A stretch of DNA of 64,000 nucleotides. It comes from Nipponacmea schrenckii. Taxonomy: Eukaryota > Mollusca > Gastropoda > Lottiidae. Positions 21,931 to 34,202 of this stretch are shown in pieces. Position 1 is the first letter of the stretch; every line of letters starts with the position of its first letter. The position numbers and the translations under genes are program-made. The DNA lies in the NCBI GenBank assembly GCA_030562195.1, contig JAUJPP010000003.1, positions 22,413,398 to 22,477,397 on the forward strand, read 5' to 3'. The notes beneath the pieces are model-generated. The model had not been told where the DNA came from. It saw nothing but the letters and a program-made list of their open reading frames with translations, and did no database searches.

Positions 21931-24900
21931 TAAATCTGTTCTTTTGGCCCAGTGTTTTTCAATTCAAGTTTACAGTTCATAATTTGATGTAAGCGTTATG
22001 AACATTAGTTGATGTAGCATATTAACTTCTGTTGGTGTTTTTCAAGCACAAACTCAACATGATGGTTTATGATGGCCCAGCATGTCCTAATAACCAAAAG
22101 AAAAATTTGCATTAAAGAGATTTTTTTTCTCATTACTTGCTCATCTGTTACTTTCTGTATTTTTTAGCCTTTAATGTAGGAAATTGAAATAGAATCCATT
22201 TATTTTGTTTACATTATAGTATTGTCCCCGGGAGGCAAAACAATCAAATACCATTTTTCAGTGTAGTCATGCATGTAGAGTCTTTTATATTATAAATCAA
22301 ATAGAATAGATTAGGTTTTTTTTAAGTCTTTTATTTTCAAAGACTAACGTTTATCACTTATACATAGACAGTCCATGTCCATGATGGACCTGCAATTCAT
22401 ATCTACTTCTGCAATATAATGATGCCAGATCTCCTCCATAATAAATGAAGATCTCCATATTAAAAATAAAACAGTTGAGCCAACTGGTGGACTTGGTCTA
22501 ATAATTATAATAGGATCTCTTTCCATATTAAATCTTAAAGTCTTCTTTTCTAAACTTTTACTTAAAACAGAGGATCATTTCCACTTCTAAATCTTGAAGT
22601 AAAGAAATAAGATTTATTGCTTTTATCAGCTGTACAAGTTGATATTGACCTATCTCTATATCTGTAGCAAAAACATTTGTTGATTTTATTGGATGAATAT
22701 TGACACAATTTGAATAGTATTATTGATTTAACTCTTCTCATTCTATAGATATGGTGCAGTATGTCAAAGATACAAAAATATATATATTCTGTAAAAAGAC
22801 CAGAATTTGCGGGGTTAAATTTGGCTTTTAATTCTAATCTGAGTAAAGGCTTGGTCAGCTCAAAGAAATCATTTGTATGCATTTCTAATGATTTCTTGCA
22901 GAGCTACATCAAATGATTAACTGGACACACAGTCACACTCTTATATGCAATTTGATATTTTGAACAAGAGTATGATTGTTTAGATAGGCTGAATGGTTGC
23001 TTGTATCATAAACCATGTTGTTAGTCTGTTTAGTTGATAATATGTATCATATATTTTGTTGTTTTTACATGTTCTCTATTGTTTTTATGTTTCCATTGTT
23101 AATGCTCATTTGATCCTGTTGTTCAATTCATGTGTACATGAAAATATAAAGAAGTTTCTTTGACTGTAAAGCTGTGACTTTCTGTGACTGTTATTGATCA
23201 GCTAGTACCAGCTGTACACTTGCTCATTCACAGCTCATATGGGTTGTCAGAGTCAGTTATAGGAGCTGTAGATATAGACAGGATAAATATATTGTGTTAG
23301 TTAAGGACACATCTGGAATATTATAGAGGTGTATAAGAAGCTATTTGTCATACAGGCTGTTGTTTTATAGGATAAGAAGGAAGGAGAAGAACAATTTTCT
23401 ATGTTACCCGTTTTAATAAGGATTCTGTAACGATGTGAATATTACATGGTCAGATGGTATTATAAATGTTTTGAGTTCAATAATGTAATGAAATATCAGG
23501 ATTAACTTTAGCCAGGTATAGCTCTATAATCATTAATAAGACTTTTATAAGTAGCGTGTTTTAAATAACGATGCTTTTCACTGTACTTTTTTCTGTTTGC
23601 TGTTAGACTTTTTGTTTGTTCAGTTATCACTTTCAAAGAATCTCATTTGTCTAGCCATTCCTTTCAAAGAGTCTGTTTTTTGTGTCTGAGACTCTTGAGA
23701 CTAAAAAAGGGGATTTCACACACAGCGTTAAGGTTCTAAATGGTTGTAAGTCACCTGCAACCCATTTTGAGCATGTCATTATGACATCAGATAGGTGGGC
23801 TCCATGCACACAATAGTAGCTTCATATATTTTTATGAAGCATATTAATATTATTTGCATGTTAGCAGGCAGGGAACTATCAAAGTTACTATAAAGTAAAG
23901 GCCAACAAAATAGCAATAAAAGAACTATTATTGATATATGTATATTACTTCCCATATTAATTCACTAGTTACCGGTGTTTATTCATGAGTAGGTAGTAAT
24001 TATTAGTCTCATAATACACAGTCCAGTAATTTACTTTAAGCCTATTTAATTGACCTCTTGATACACTGCTAAGTATTACATACTGTAAGTTGCCCACATG
24101 ATTTGTTTGAAGGGAAATAAAAATGCTAGGAAATCAATTTTAATTCTGGTGTGCTACTTCTAAAATCCAAATAAATCAGAATCTGATGACTACACAAATA
24201 TATTTATTTTACTGATCCATGCAGCCTAAAATGTAAATGGGTAACGATAAGCCAGGAAGTATCTATATAAAAAGGCTGATCAAGTACTGTAGTATATTGG
24301 TATTATAAAAATTTATCTTAATGATATGTGGATTTCTTTTCCCCATTACAAGTCAATATATGCAAGGACTATAGGGATATGACTATATTGTGGTGATTAT
24401 TCTGGGTATTCAATATATAATCCTATTGTTAATAATTCAAGGCCATGTTCTGACCAGGTTAATCCTTGTAATACAGGATTTATTTTTTAAACAGCACTGA
24501 TATTGCCATATCACAGACACAGCAGGGTTAATATGGGGACTATAAAGAGGTCAAGGCAAAAGAAATCCTATTTGTTTCATTGTTGCTGCTTGAAGTCATC
24601 ATCATTATCAACACTGCACATGTACCTTTTTGGTTTCACATTATATAGACACTGACTTAACAATGAAACTATTTTTTCCAGAGAGGATTGATAGCAATCG
24701 CATCTTTATAGACAATCTCAGAATCTGGTTTAGCAGCTTATAGATGATATAACTTTAAAATTGATTAAAAGAAGGTTGTTATGGAGAATATTGAATAAGA
24801 TCTATATATGTAGCCCGATTGTGCAGCTGTATATTACCTTCTATATGAAAACATAGTATTAAGAAAGCTGAACAATGATATCTATATATATAATCATGGG

Positions 24901-25889
24901 AGTACATGGATTGTTTTCAGTCAAAATAACTTAATCCCATTATTCATGCAGTATAGATTTATTTTTCTATGATCTTGGCCTATGTAGGTTTTCATGATTT
25001 TTATTTGTGGTTTTTTCTCTTACTGGTACAGGCCGATATACTGATTAGTGTTTATTTGAGGAATAAGTGTCATGATGGTTTATATTTTTTGTGTCATTGT
25101 TGAATGAATATTCCTGAATCTGTAAAATATGACTTTGATGTAAGTAGAATAGCTAGTAACTAATTACTTGGATACTTGTGAAAATATTAGAATATTAATA
25201 TAATAGTTACTAGAGATCAGACTATAGACACATCTGCTACCATAATACTATTACTACCAGTCTTTCATTGTTTTCATAACTTTTATTCAGATACATTGAA
25301 AAATGATCAAGTCATTGCACGGGGAAAGACAGTAAAATTTGTTAAGTTACTTGGATGAGGAAAGGATATAATTTGGCAGTAAAATTTTAATTACCCGGGT
25401 AATGGTTTCACATAGAAATAAGAATAAGTTAGTCATATTGGCATAGTGAATACATATTAGGTTGGTTAATATATACGGAAGGTGGTGATATTACTTGTAT
25501 TTTTACTGTTATCATTGAACAACTTCTGATTCATTTGAATACCTGTTGCCAACATGCTTACTGATTGCTAGTACTTTCAGTATTCAGTATTTAAATGGGA
25601 TTAACACAATCTCTGCAATATTATGAATTTTTTATAACTAACAAAATATGAATTTAAAACTCACAAGCCACAAATACTGCTTGATCAACAACAATGATAT
25701 TTGTATTTATAGGTCCTGGGGGAGTTTGTTGCTTTTTATTTATGAATTGTTAAGTAGTAGATGATTTGTTGAGAGTACTATTACTAATAATTCCCAGTTG
25801 ATTTTTTTTTATATTATACTTTTAGTTTTCATCCATTGCTTGTATTGCTTTTATCCAGCTTGATGTTTGGACTGAAGCAAGGTAGCAAT
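21931..25889. other. Non-coding AT-rich stretch
   Basis: Minus-strand open frames at 22,344-22,526 and 22,562-22,882 (106 codons) are adjacent and contain ordinary-looking residues. They have no motif I recognise and no convincing splice signals. No other structure is evident. Confidence 0.45.
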
Positions 25890-26025
25890 GATGTCTTAGT
25901 GAGTAACACGCTGTCATGACCCAGGTTAGATCCAAGCATATTTGGAGACAATCCGTTCAGATTTTGCAACCATATTTCTTGTGTCACTCTTCAGTGATGC
26001 AGGTCATTGGGGCTATAGATCCCTA
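25890..26025 (+). mobile_element. SINE, decayed 5' half
   Basis: It aligns in order with the 53.6-kb SINE: an A-box-like CTTAGTGAGTAACACGC, a B-box-like CAGGTTAGATCCAAGC, then TTTTGCAACCATATTTC and CAGTGATGCAGGTCATTGGG. It stops after the first third of the core. This is an old, 3'-truncated or eroded copy. Confidence 0.72.
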
Positions 26026-27292
26026 AACAGCCTGAAGTTAAATATAGCAAGTTAATATTGCTTTCTTGGCAAAATTCACTCGATTGATCACTGTATAGCA
26101 TTGCATTTCTTCATTAACCAATCAGATGTAGAAATAATATTTACTGCCCACTTTTATTGCAATCAGATGACAAAGATTAAAAACGGCTTAACCCATATCA
26201 GTACACACTGAATAATTCTCATCAATAATTTCCATCATGTAGTCCATGATAATGAAGACATGATAATGATATTGATGATGATGATTAATTATTCACTATA
26301 TTTAGCTTCCTCAATAATATCATTAATTAATGCTAGAAATTGTCAGAATGTTTCCTGTTGCATTTCCTCTTTAATTGTTAAAAAGACAGAATGTGAACAT
26401 TTAGGTCTTCAATCTTCATTAGCTATACACATCAATCAATCATTGCAGTTAATGCACAGAATATACACATATTATCAGGTTGGTCAGAGAAAATAGTTTA
26501 ATTATCTGATGTAAGATGCTTACTTTTACGCTGAGGTTGTCTTTGGAGAATTTAGCTCATCAAGATAAACTTTAATTAAATTAACTTTGTGTGTTTATGG
26601 ATGAATATATGAGGGTTAAAGACAACTGTTATTCTTAAACAGGATTTAAACTATGATCAATGATCCAGGCAAGCATTGGAAGTAGTATGTAAACAATAGC
26701 TACAAGTTGTTTAATCCAGAATTACGAAGTTGATAAAGTTGATTTTTGGTTTACGCCAGAAGAATTACCAAGATTGAATTCATGAAACAATTGGTAGAAA
26801 TATTGAAACAGAACCTAAAACAGTTGTTCAATTGTTGAGGTTATTCCAATATGGCTGTAAAACAGTTAAAGAATAAGAGTATAAAATATGTTCTATAAAT
26901 TCCTTGTTAAATGATGAAGGTGAACAAAACACCTGCTGCCTCTTAGTTACCATATTTGTTACCACACAGAGCTGTTGTATTGATATACTTTCATATTCAG
27001 TCAACTATATCATTATACCTGCATAAGATGAAACCACTTTATCTGTTCAAATTCCAAAGGTAATGTATTGTGTATATTGGTAATGGCTTAATTCTCATTG
27101 AAATGTATTGAGAATGTTATAGAGGTATAATTGCAGAATTTAAGTATTTATGAAGTACAAAGATATCTTTCGAAAGTTGGTTGTGAAGAGTGGGCCTCGG
27201 ATATGTTTCATTTCAATGGTAATCTAACATGTTTTCTATCAGCATGTCTCTCTAAAACTAGTCTTTTTGACCAACAAGGATGAGATAATAAT
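26026..27292. other. Non-coding stretch
   Basis: A GAT/GATGAT-rich microsatellite patch lies near 26,250-26,290. Nothing else is recognisable. Confidence 0.5.
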
Positions 27293-27454
27293 CGTGTTTC
27301 CTCTTGGACAAAAAGCCGGCTTAAAGCTAGTTTTTCTGTGTTTCCACTTGTTAAATTGCTGAACCATTACCGTTCGGTAACCGAAAAACCTCAATTAATT
27401 GGGGGCCAAATGAAAGCCAGCTTAAAAGCCGGCTTTTTAAACAAGTGGAAATGC
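27293..27454. mobile_element. Miniature inverted-repeat element X
   Basis: The left end reads CGTGTTTCCTCTTGGACAAA then AAGCCGGCTTAAAGCTAG. The right end, reverse-complemented, reads GCATTTCCACTTGTTTAAA then AAGCCGGCTTTTAAGCTGG. The arms of about 35 bp match well. It has no open frame and no clear target-site duplication. It shares the GTTTCCACTTG-type terminus with element Y, whose left end begins inside it. Confidence 0.65.
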
Positions 27455-27697
27455 AAAAAAAGGCGGCTTATTCTCGTTCGGCAATAGAGAAGTACTAAAG
27501 TACTAGTTTTACTGTCTCCCACACGCAATGTCGGTAGTCGGTAGTCTTGTACATCGCGACCTGTCAATAATGTGCCACTTTTTTGATCGAGACTAAAGTG
27601 GTTGGGAATCAGATGAACTTAGTGAAAACGCAGCGTGTTCGGCAATAGAGCAGGCTTTAAAGCTAGATTTACTTCACAATTCTAAGTGGAAACGCAG
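27336..27697. mobile_element. Miniature inverted-repeat element Y
   Basis: The left end CTGTGTTTCCACTTGTTAAA and the reverse-complemented right end CTGCGTTTCCACTTAGAATT share their first ~14 bases. Both ends of the copy at 21,751-21,930 match this element in reverse orientation, which supports these boundaries. It overlaps element X from 27,336 to 27,454. GC and CpG content are higher than in surrounding DNA. There is no transposase. Confidence 0.68.
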
Positions 27698-29867
27698 TTA
27701 AAAACAGCTGGATTTGGAACTTATTTATTAAAAAACAGATTTTACATGACACACTTTGATTGGTTAAAAATAATATTATCAGGATGAGCCTTTGGTAGAA
27801 AACTATTCAGATTACAATGTAGACTTAAATACCAGAAAAATACTAGAAAAAATGGGAAATTGTAAATTAGATTGGGATGGCACATTTACCAAGTTATAAT
27901 ATATTTGAAATACAATTATTTACAAGATTTTTAAGGACAAAGTGTTTAAAATTTTGATCAGTCTAAAATATGTTGTTGGGCAAGAAGATAAGATAAGATT
28001 ATACTTTTCTGCTTTTATCAACTCTAATATTTATATTCTAAATAGATTTACTATAAGAAAACAACACTAGTATTTATTGAATAAATAATGCCATCATTCT
28101 TGGAATTTCACACTTTCTGAATACTGTTGATGTTTAATATCATTCTTTCAATGATTTCTTCTTCAGGAAAATTGTTGTGCTGATGCTTTGAAGGCACCTT
28201 CTGACGCCATTATTTAAAAAAAAAAAAAAAACTTATATTTTTTTTATAGAGAAACTATATTTGGTAGGATTCTTTCTTCTGTTGATTATCATCATTAGCA
28301 AGTATCATTATCCATATAAAAGTTCTGTTATGTACCCACAGCAGCTTTAAGATAAGTTTGTTATCTTTCTGGAATTCATTGATGAGATTTGTTACTATTT
28401 ATAGTTAAAATAAATTCCTGACAGTGGTAAGAAGTGTGTATGATATGGGTGGGTGTGATAAATAATGCCATGTGCTCAGCTGATATTGTGTCTACCATCT
28501 GGAGCTCATCAGCATAAAATTCCAGGTAATGGTCAATGAAACCTAGTCTATTTATCTTTATTCACAGAATTTTAGCCCTTTTCACTAAAGCAAGCTTAAA
28601 TATTGTTCCGCTGAGTCATTTGCTGAACCAAAATGAAGGTAGATATTCAAATATTCTATTATCTCTCCTGTCTCCTATAGATAGACCAGAAATATAACCC
28701 TGGATTGCAGCTTTGTATAGAAGTATTCTCCAGTCCAGTATCAAGTGGTAGCTTTGTCCAAAGACCAGCTTGTAGAAAGGATACTTTGTTCTCTAGGTCT
28801 TACCAAGGATTTCTTTTCCAATATTTAGTCCAGGCATGTTATTTTTTTTATTGGTGTGGACTAATCCATATTTGCCAATAAATTTTAAAAAAACAAAACT
28901 TTAAATGAGAATCTAATGATTTTTTTATTCTTTAAGTCTGACAAAAAAATATCTATTAAGCTTTCTTTTTATCAGAAACTAGTTTTTATAAAACAAACAT
29001 TACTAGTCCTCTGAAAATATCTACTATTTCCCTGATTGCTTCTTTCTGTCCCAATAACTGTTAGTTTTTCCCTCAACAAATATTTGCAGTGAAGCTTATC
29101 TTCCAACTTCGGTCAATTTCTAATTTTCTCAACGGAGATTTCTATTTTCTCGTGAGATTAATCTGTGACAAGTAACAGATTATCTGCCACGTGAAAATTA
29201 AATTCCAAGTAAATTTTTTTGTCTTCTGACCTGAATGAGAAATTTAGGTTGACATTTTCAAGCCTTTAGTCTACAAGATTTTAAAGATTGAATTTATTGA
29301 ATCTTAAAACAAGATGTGACGTCACTCTTTGATCTTTGGGGACCAATATCCAACATAACCGTACTGACAAATGGCCATGAGTGTCCTATTAAGCTCAATA
29401 ATGGACTCTAAATATTGGACTTTTAGCTTGTGGTCTATAACATTAGTCTTTTAAATTGGGATTAGAATGACAACTACTCGCATTAAATATACTCATACTT
29501 AATTCAGAGAACTTTAGATTTTTCACATTGCCTTAATCTGTTCTTCATAACTGTCAGCCAAAATATCAACATTGTTAGCTTGTCAACCTCTTGAGATGCC
29601 TTCAATGACATATTGTATCATTTTCAGAAGGCCATCGTTTACAACTTCTACAATCAATTTTAAGTTTTTTTAATATGTAAATTCAAAAAACAGATTTTTT
29701 CCAAATACACTTATGACAATGTACCATGAAATAGTGAAGGGTGCAAAAGTTTTGATTAGTTAATTGGTCGAAAGTTTGTCAATTAGTCTAATAATGACTG
29801 TAGTACTCAGACCTTTGGTCCTTGTTCAAGGGACAATAAACCTTTACATAATAAATTTGTTACACAA
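27698..29867. other. Non-coding stretch
   Basis: AT-rich, with a long A run near 28,216. It contains one copy of a ~42-bp interspersed motif (28,749-28,790, listed separately). No gene is recognised. Confidence 0.5.
28749..28790 (+). repeat. Interspersed ~42-bp motif, copy 1
   Basis: TAGCTTTGTCCAAAGACCAG followed by CTTGTAGAAAGGATACTTTG recurs at 30,189-30,230 (plus) and 32,830-32,880 (minus). The two better copies both contain GGATCC at one edge and ATCAATG near the other. The class is unknown. Confidence 0.7.
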
Positions 29868-30143
29868 AAAACATTACATTTTACATTTCATGTCCTCCTC
29901 TTTTGCAACTGATGGGCTCATGAAAACGGGTAACCCATGCAGTGTGCAATAAGGCAAATTTTGACAGGACAGCGGTGCACTCTCTTTGAGATTTCCAACT
30001 GTCAAGAGAGATTTTTATGCGCACAGCCTGTAGCGCATGGACCTTATTTTATTGCCACAGAAGCTGTTTTTTTCATGTCCTATCTTTACCCTGCATAACT
30101 GACTAAGGTAAACTGGGCTGAAAAATTGTAAGTTCATCTCGAC
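29868..30143 (-). mobile_element. SINE core and 3' end, head replaced
   Basis: Read on the minus strand, the order matches the 53.6-kb SINE: GTCGAGATGAACTTAC, TTTTTCAGCCCAGTTTACC, GCGCTACAGGCTGTGCGCA, CTTGACAGTTGGAAATCTC, GCTGTCCTGTCAAAATTTG, then the CCCGTTTTCATGAGCCCATC 3' block. The tRNA-like head expected beyond 30,143 is absent. Instead there is unrelated sequence leading into the 42-bp interspersed motif. The open frame overlapping its tail is a by-product. Confidence 0.88.
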
Positions 30144-30188
30144 TCAGCTGTTTACAGTTACAGATAATCGAAGAGTGATCAATGTTGA

Positions 30189-30230
30189 TAGCTTTATCCA
30201 AAGACCAGCTTGTATAAAGGATCCTTTGTT
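30189..30230 (+). repeat. Interspersed ~42-bp motif, copy 2
   Basis: TAGCTTTATCCAAAGACCAG then CTTGTATAAAGGATCCTTTG is close to copy 1 and to the reverse complement of 32,830-32,880. It sits where the head of the minus-strand SINE should be, so it may be part of an alternative SINE head. Confidence 0.72.
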
Positions 30231-30571
30231 AACCTGAACCAAAAATCAGAAAATACCTAAAGCATTATTAAGAGGAGTCAAATGTGGCAGTGGAAGTTTA
30301 AGAGATTAAGAGAATAAAGTCTTGATTTTCTAGAACAAGTTGGACCTCTGTATTGGCCTTATTAAGTATGAGATTTGGTAAACATTTACTTTGGTCATTA
30401 GGTCCTAATCCAGTCCATTAGACCAACTAATCAATATTCTTAATCCCAGTTCAAATCTTGTGACTCACATGAGTTCATTTGATGAACATCAAATCTGCTG
30501 AAATACTTTTTTCATATCTCTTCATTAATTAAACATTCCAGATAACTTATGCATGCACATTGCTTTAAGTT

Positions 30572-30640
30572 GCACATCTTCATTAGTCCATAAGGTGCAG
30601 AAGAGTAGGACATAAAACTCCATTCAATTCATTTCATTTT
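30572..30640 (+). mobile_element. SINE 3' tail fragment
   Basis: CTTCATTAGTCCATAAGGTG followed by CAGAAGAGTAGGACATAAAA and CTCCATTCAATTCATTTCAT is the terminal block plus CATTT-type tail of the SINE, in plus orientation and strongly 5' truncated. Confidence 0.88.
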
Positions 30641-33234
30641 CTAGTACTTATGCATGGCATATCATGAAGTTCTCATTCATCATCAAGTATTAAGCATGTA
30701 ATCAAAATCTCATAACAGAAAAGTTGCATAAATCTCCTGTCAATCAGGATAATCTTGTCTACTAGTCATGAAGACTTAATCATTCGGGGCTTTGTTTTCT
30801 ATCATAGGAAGTTCATTTACACTCAAGCTAATATTCTTACATTAGTAAGGTTTTGTCAACCTACATGTGTGGGTATATAGGCCTACCCCTTTCAAGGTGC
30901 TTTGGGATTTAGTCTTGATAACTTGAACATTAATTCAAAGATAAGAGGCCAAATGGTCTGGGTATGGAAGATTTATTCAGTTTTAGAATGATGAATTCTT
31001 AAGAAAGGTTGTTTCATCAAGTAGTCGGTTTGTCTTGAATATTAGTTACCCATGAGTATATTGACTTAGGTTCAAATCCACTTTATTAACCGCTAATACT
31101 GAAGAGTTGAGTAAGGGGAATAACTGCTAGTCACATGTTTCAATAAGTATTATTAGAAACTGTAGTTTGTTCTGAGATTGAACAAATATAAGAAATGTAA
31201 AAACAAATCCGAGTGATTGGATTATACTTGTTTATGGACCATTTAGTTTTGGACAAGTCCTTCGATACTGATATAGATTTCATTACCTTAACTGGTAACT
31301 GATATAGCAGCAATATGGTCTCCTTTAAAAATTACAAATCCAAATTCATACTTTGTTATGCAAGTTTTGTTCTTAAACCAGGTTTATTGTAAAATCACTA
31401 GATTTCAAGTGGTTGTGCCTGTGAGAAAGACACAAGCTCAAATATGAATTAATATCTCTAGAATCAAAGAGATAAACTGGATAGAACACTAAATTAATGC
31501 AAGTGGCATATTGATTAAGCTATCAAATTTGCTTGTACCCCTGAGGTTTGATAGTCCATTGTAAGGTGCAAATAGATGAGATATTATGTCTGGTACATTG
31601 TATTGTGTTGGGTTACCACATGAAGCCAACCATTTAGCATATAGTCTGGACCTACATCTTATGTATAAGCTTCCTCTTATTTCTACTGTTTGGTTAATTT
31701 GCACTCTGATATTGATTTAACTGACTTGTATATCTTTTGAAACTGTAGTATAAATACTTTGAAGATATCATTGTCAATGTTAGTCTGTTACTTTGATCTA
31801 TTTATCTGTTAAGAAGTGTTCTAAATTTTTATCCCAAGTGACTTGAAATGATCATATCTTTAATTATTTAATTGTATTTCTGTGTTTTGTATAAAGACTG
31901 TTTTATTGCATCTTTATTATGAAGTTTTATTGCTGAATTCAGAAACAACAATTTACACCTTCAAAAGAAAAACTTGAATGTCATTATACAGGAACACATT
32001 CAGAAGTGTAATTGCCTGTTTGTTTTGGTTGTCTTATCATTTTCATTTTGAAGATTAGTGAGATGATCATTTTTAAGATTTTTAGCAAGGTGTAGTGTAA
32101 TAACCAATTGACTCTTTCCATGTAACTTCAATATGAAGGTTAGGCTACAACTCGCTACCCCACCATAAGTGCCCACAATGGCAAACACAAGTATCTATTT
32201 GGCAAGATATTAAGATATGGTTGCATATTTAATGCTATGAACAGAACCAAGAAGCTGTATCCATTCCTTTTCACAGGAAATAGGTTTATAGCAATTGGTA
32301 TTTATTGGTTTTTGGTCTCATTGGAATTACACAACAGTAACCTTTGGTAGGAGATTTCAAATTCTCTGACATTGATGCAATTATCAAGATTGTCTTTGTG
32401 AAAAATCAGACATTTCTATCTAAATGCAAATATGAAGTGCATAATCAGTTACTTACACCATAAGATTCTATTAATTTATGAAGGCTACTAAACTGTTCAC
32501 TTTTCTGTTCTGATTAAATTTCCATGTGTCATTGCTTGCTTTATATGTTGCAATACATCAATATTATTTCATATCATGCTAGAAGGTATATATATGTTTT
32601 ATTATATTCATGCGATGAATTAACCTTTCTTTCCCTTTTTGGAATTTGTTTTATATCTATCAAAATTAAATTCCTGTGCAATTTAATCAAGTAATATACA
32701 ATGAACTTGGCATTGTTGTTCAAATCAAACCCCTTTCTTACAAGAGCGTTTGCCTCTGGTGCTTTTAAGAAAAGAAGTAACTATATTTTACAAGGATTAA
32801 AACTTAGGTTCACAAGTTGGATGTGACAGGGATCCTTTTACTAGCTGGTCTTTGGCCAAACCTCTTGGCATTGATCTTTCCCGGATTATCCGTTCTCATA
32901 TTCAGCTAGGTGGACTGGGATTATGAGTGAAGATTACTTATTTCAAGGTCATCAAACATTCACATCCAGATCAAGATTAGAACTCTCGTCTGACATTTTC
33001 AACGTTCATGTTCATAAAAAAAAGGTTTTGTGTTTCCTGGGTACTTTGATCATTATAAATGATTCTTACTCGAGTCTCCTATTAGAGGTTTGGTTGTGTT
33101 GAGGAAGGTGGTATATTCTATGCATATCATTCCTTGTGTAAAATGCATCATAATGATATGGTTTTTGAGGTTTTTTTTAACATTAAGAATAATTGGCTTA
33201 GAATTTTTTGAGAATAAAAAATCACAATATTTTT
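30641..33234. other. Non-coding stretch
   Basis: No gene is recognised. A 71-codon minus-strand frame at 31,489-31,704 has no known motif. It contains the minus-strand copy of the interspersed ~42-bp motif, at 32,830-32,880. Confidence 0.5.
32830..32880 (-). repeat. Interspersed ~42-bp motif, copy 3
   Basis: GGATCCTTTTACTAGCTGGT then CTTTGGCCAAACC is the reverse complement of the motif at 30,189-30,230. The match continues into GCATTGATC, the counterpart of GATCAATG upstream of copy 2. Confidence 0.7.
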
Positions 33235-33306
33235 AGTTTTACATCCTACTCTTCTGCATCTTTAGAATTAAAAGGCTCTTGATTAAACATTGTGGTAATG
33301 AAGATT
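33235..33306 (-). mobile_element. SINE 3' tail fragment
   Basis: AGTTTTACATCCTACTCTTC followed by TGCATCTTTA is the reverse complement of the SINE end block. TGGTAATGAAGATTGA about 30 bp further on may be the continuing body after a small insertion. Confidence 0.7.
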
Positions 33307-34023
33307 GATATTTGATGTGAAATCTGTAAGATATAATAATTGTAATACAACTATAAACTTGGAGTATTTAGAGTAAGATTTATTAGCAAGTCAGGCTATA
33401 TTTGGTTATTTGTAATGAAATTGGTTAAAAAATTATAAGTCGTTTCTAAAGTCGTTTCTATTTGCTTCAGTTCTCACCTGATTGACATATATTGATTTAC
33501 ATATTTCAAATTTTAAGCAAAAGTTTAATGTTCTTGTTGTATTTCATTAAAACGGAAGATATTGGAGAAAAAGTTGATGGGTAAATGACTGATTTTGATA
33601 CAAAGCATGAAAACCATACTGTAGATTAATAACAATATCAATTTCAATCTTGAAATCTGTGAGTGAATCAGCTTCATAACATGAACTAGAGACAAAAATT
33701 TACTAACGATATCAAGGATTACTAGCTATGATAGAAAGTTTTTTTCATCAAAATATTGTGAATGAAGCTTCCTTCCTGTAAGATTATTTTTGAAAATAAC
33801 TCAAATGTATTGATATCTGGAATTCTTGGGCTTGATTCAAGCTGGAAATGATAAAGATATTTAATACTTTATATATTTGTTTTTTTATCAAGAATCCTGC
33901 CTCTACTATTATAAAAATAAATTTCTATCTTTGTGACTTAGGCTTGTTGATTGAATTTTACTTTCATATGACATTAACACATCATCTGAAAAGATTTTCT
34001 TTTATCACTGTCCTCTAAAGTTT

Positions 34024-34095
34024 CAGCTCAGTGAGTTAAATGCTGGGCTAACCTGAGGGTCCAGGGTTCAATCCCAGCAAAGTTTGAGATAAAGT
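34024..34095 (+). mobile_element. SINE tRNA-like head with good A and B boxes
   Basis: CAGCTCAGTGAGTTAAATGC supplies an A box, and CCAGGGTTCAATCCCAGC a B box, spaced as in a tRNA gene. AAGTTTGAGAT corresponds to the GTCGAGAT that starts the SINE core. The core proper does not follow. It is not a functional tRNA gene, because no acceptor or anticodon stem folds from it. The internal Pol III promoter could still be active. Confidence 0.75.
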
Positions 34096-34143
34096 GTTTT
34101 CACCTAGGAAAAAGTGGGTGATAAGTCTAGTAGTTTTTATTTA

Positions 34144-34202
34144 AAAACTTTATTTTCCACCAAGGTATAAATACTTTTCACAATGGTGGAAAATAAAGTT
34201 TT
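34144..34202. repeat. Perfect 19-bp inverted repeat with 21-nt loop
   Basis: AAAACTTTATTTTCCACCA at 34,144-34,162 is exactly complementary to TGGTGGAAAATAAAGTTTT at 34,184-34,202. It lies about 50 bp downstream of a SINE head with intact Pol III boxes. It could be a small fold-back element or the hairpin of a short transcript. Confidence 0.9.

Noticed and set aside
22344..22882. Adjacent minus-strand frames of 106 and 60 codons
   Set aside because: The residue composition is plausible, but no motif, splice pair or conserved frame continuation is visible. I could not support a gene.
29815..29845. GGGACAATAAACC as a further SINE fragment in plus orientation
   Set aside because: Only about 13 bases match the SINE core and the flanks do not align convincingly.
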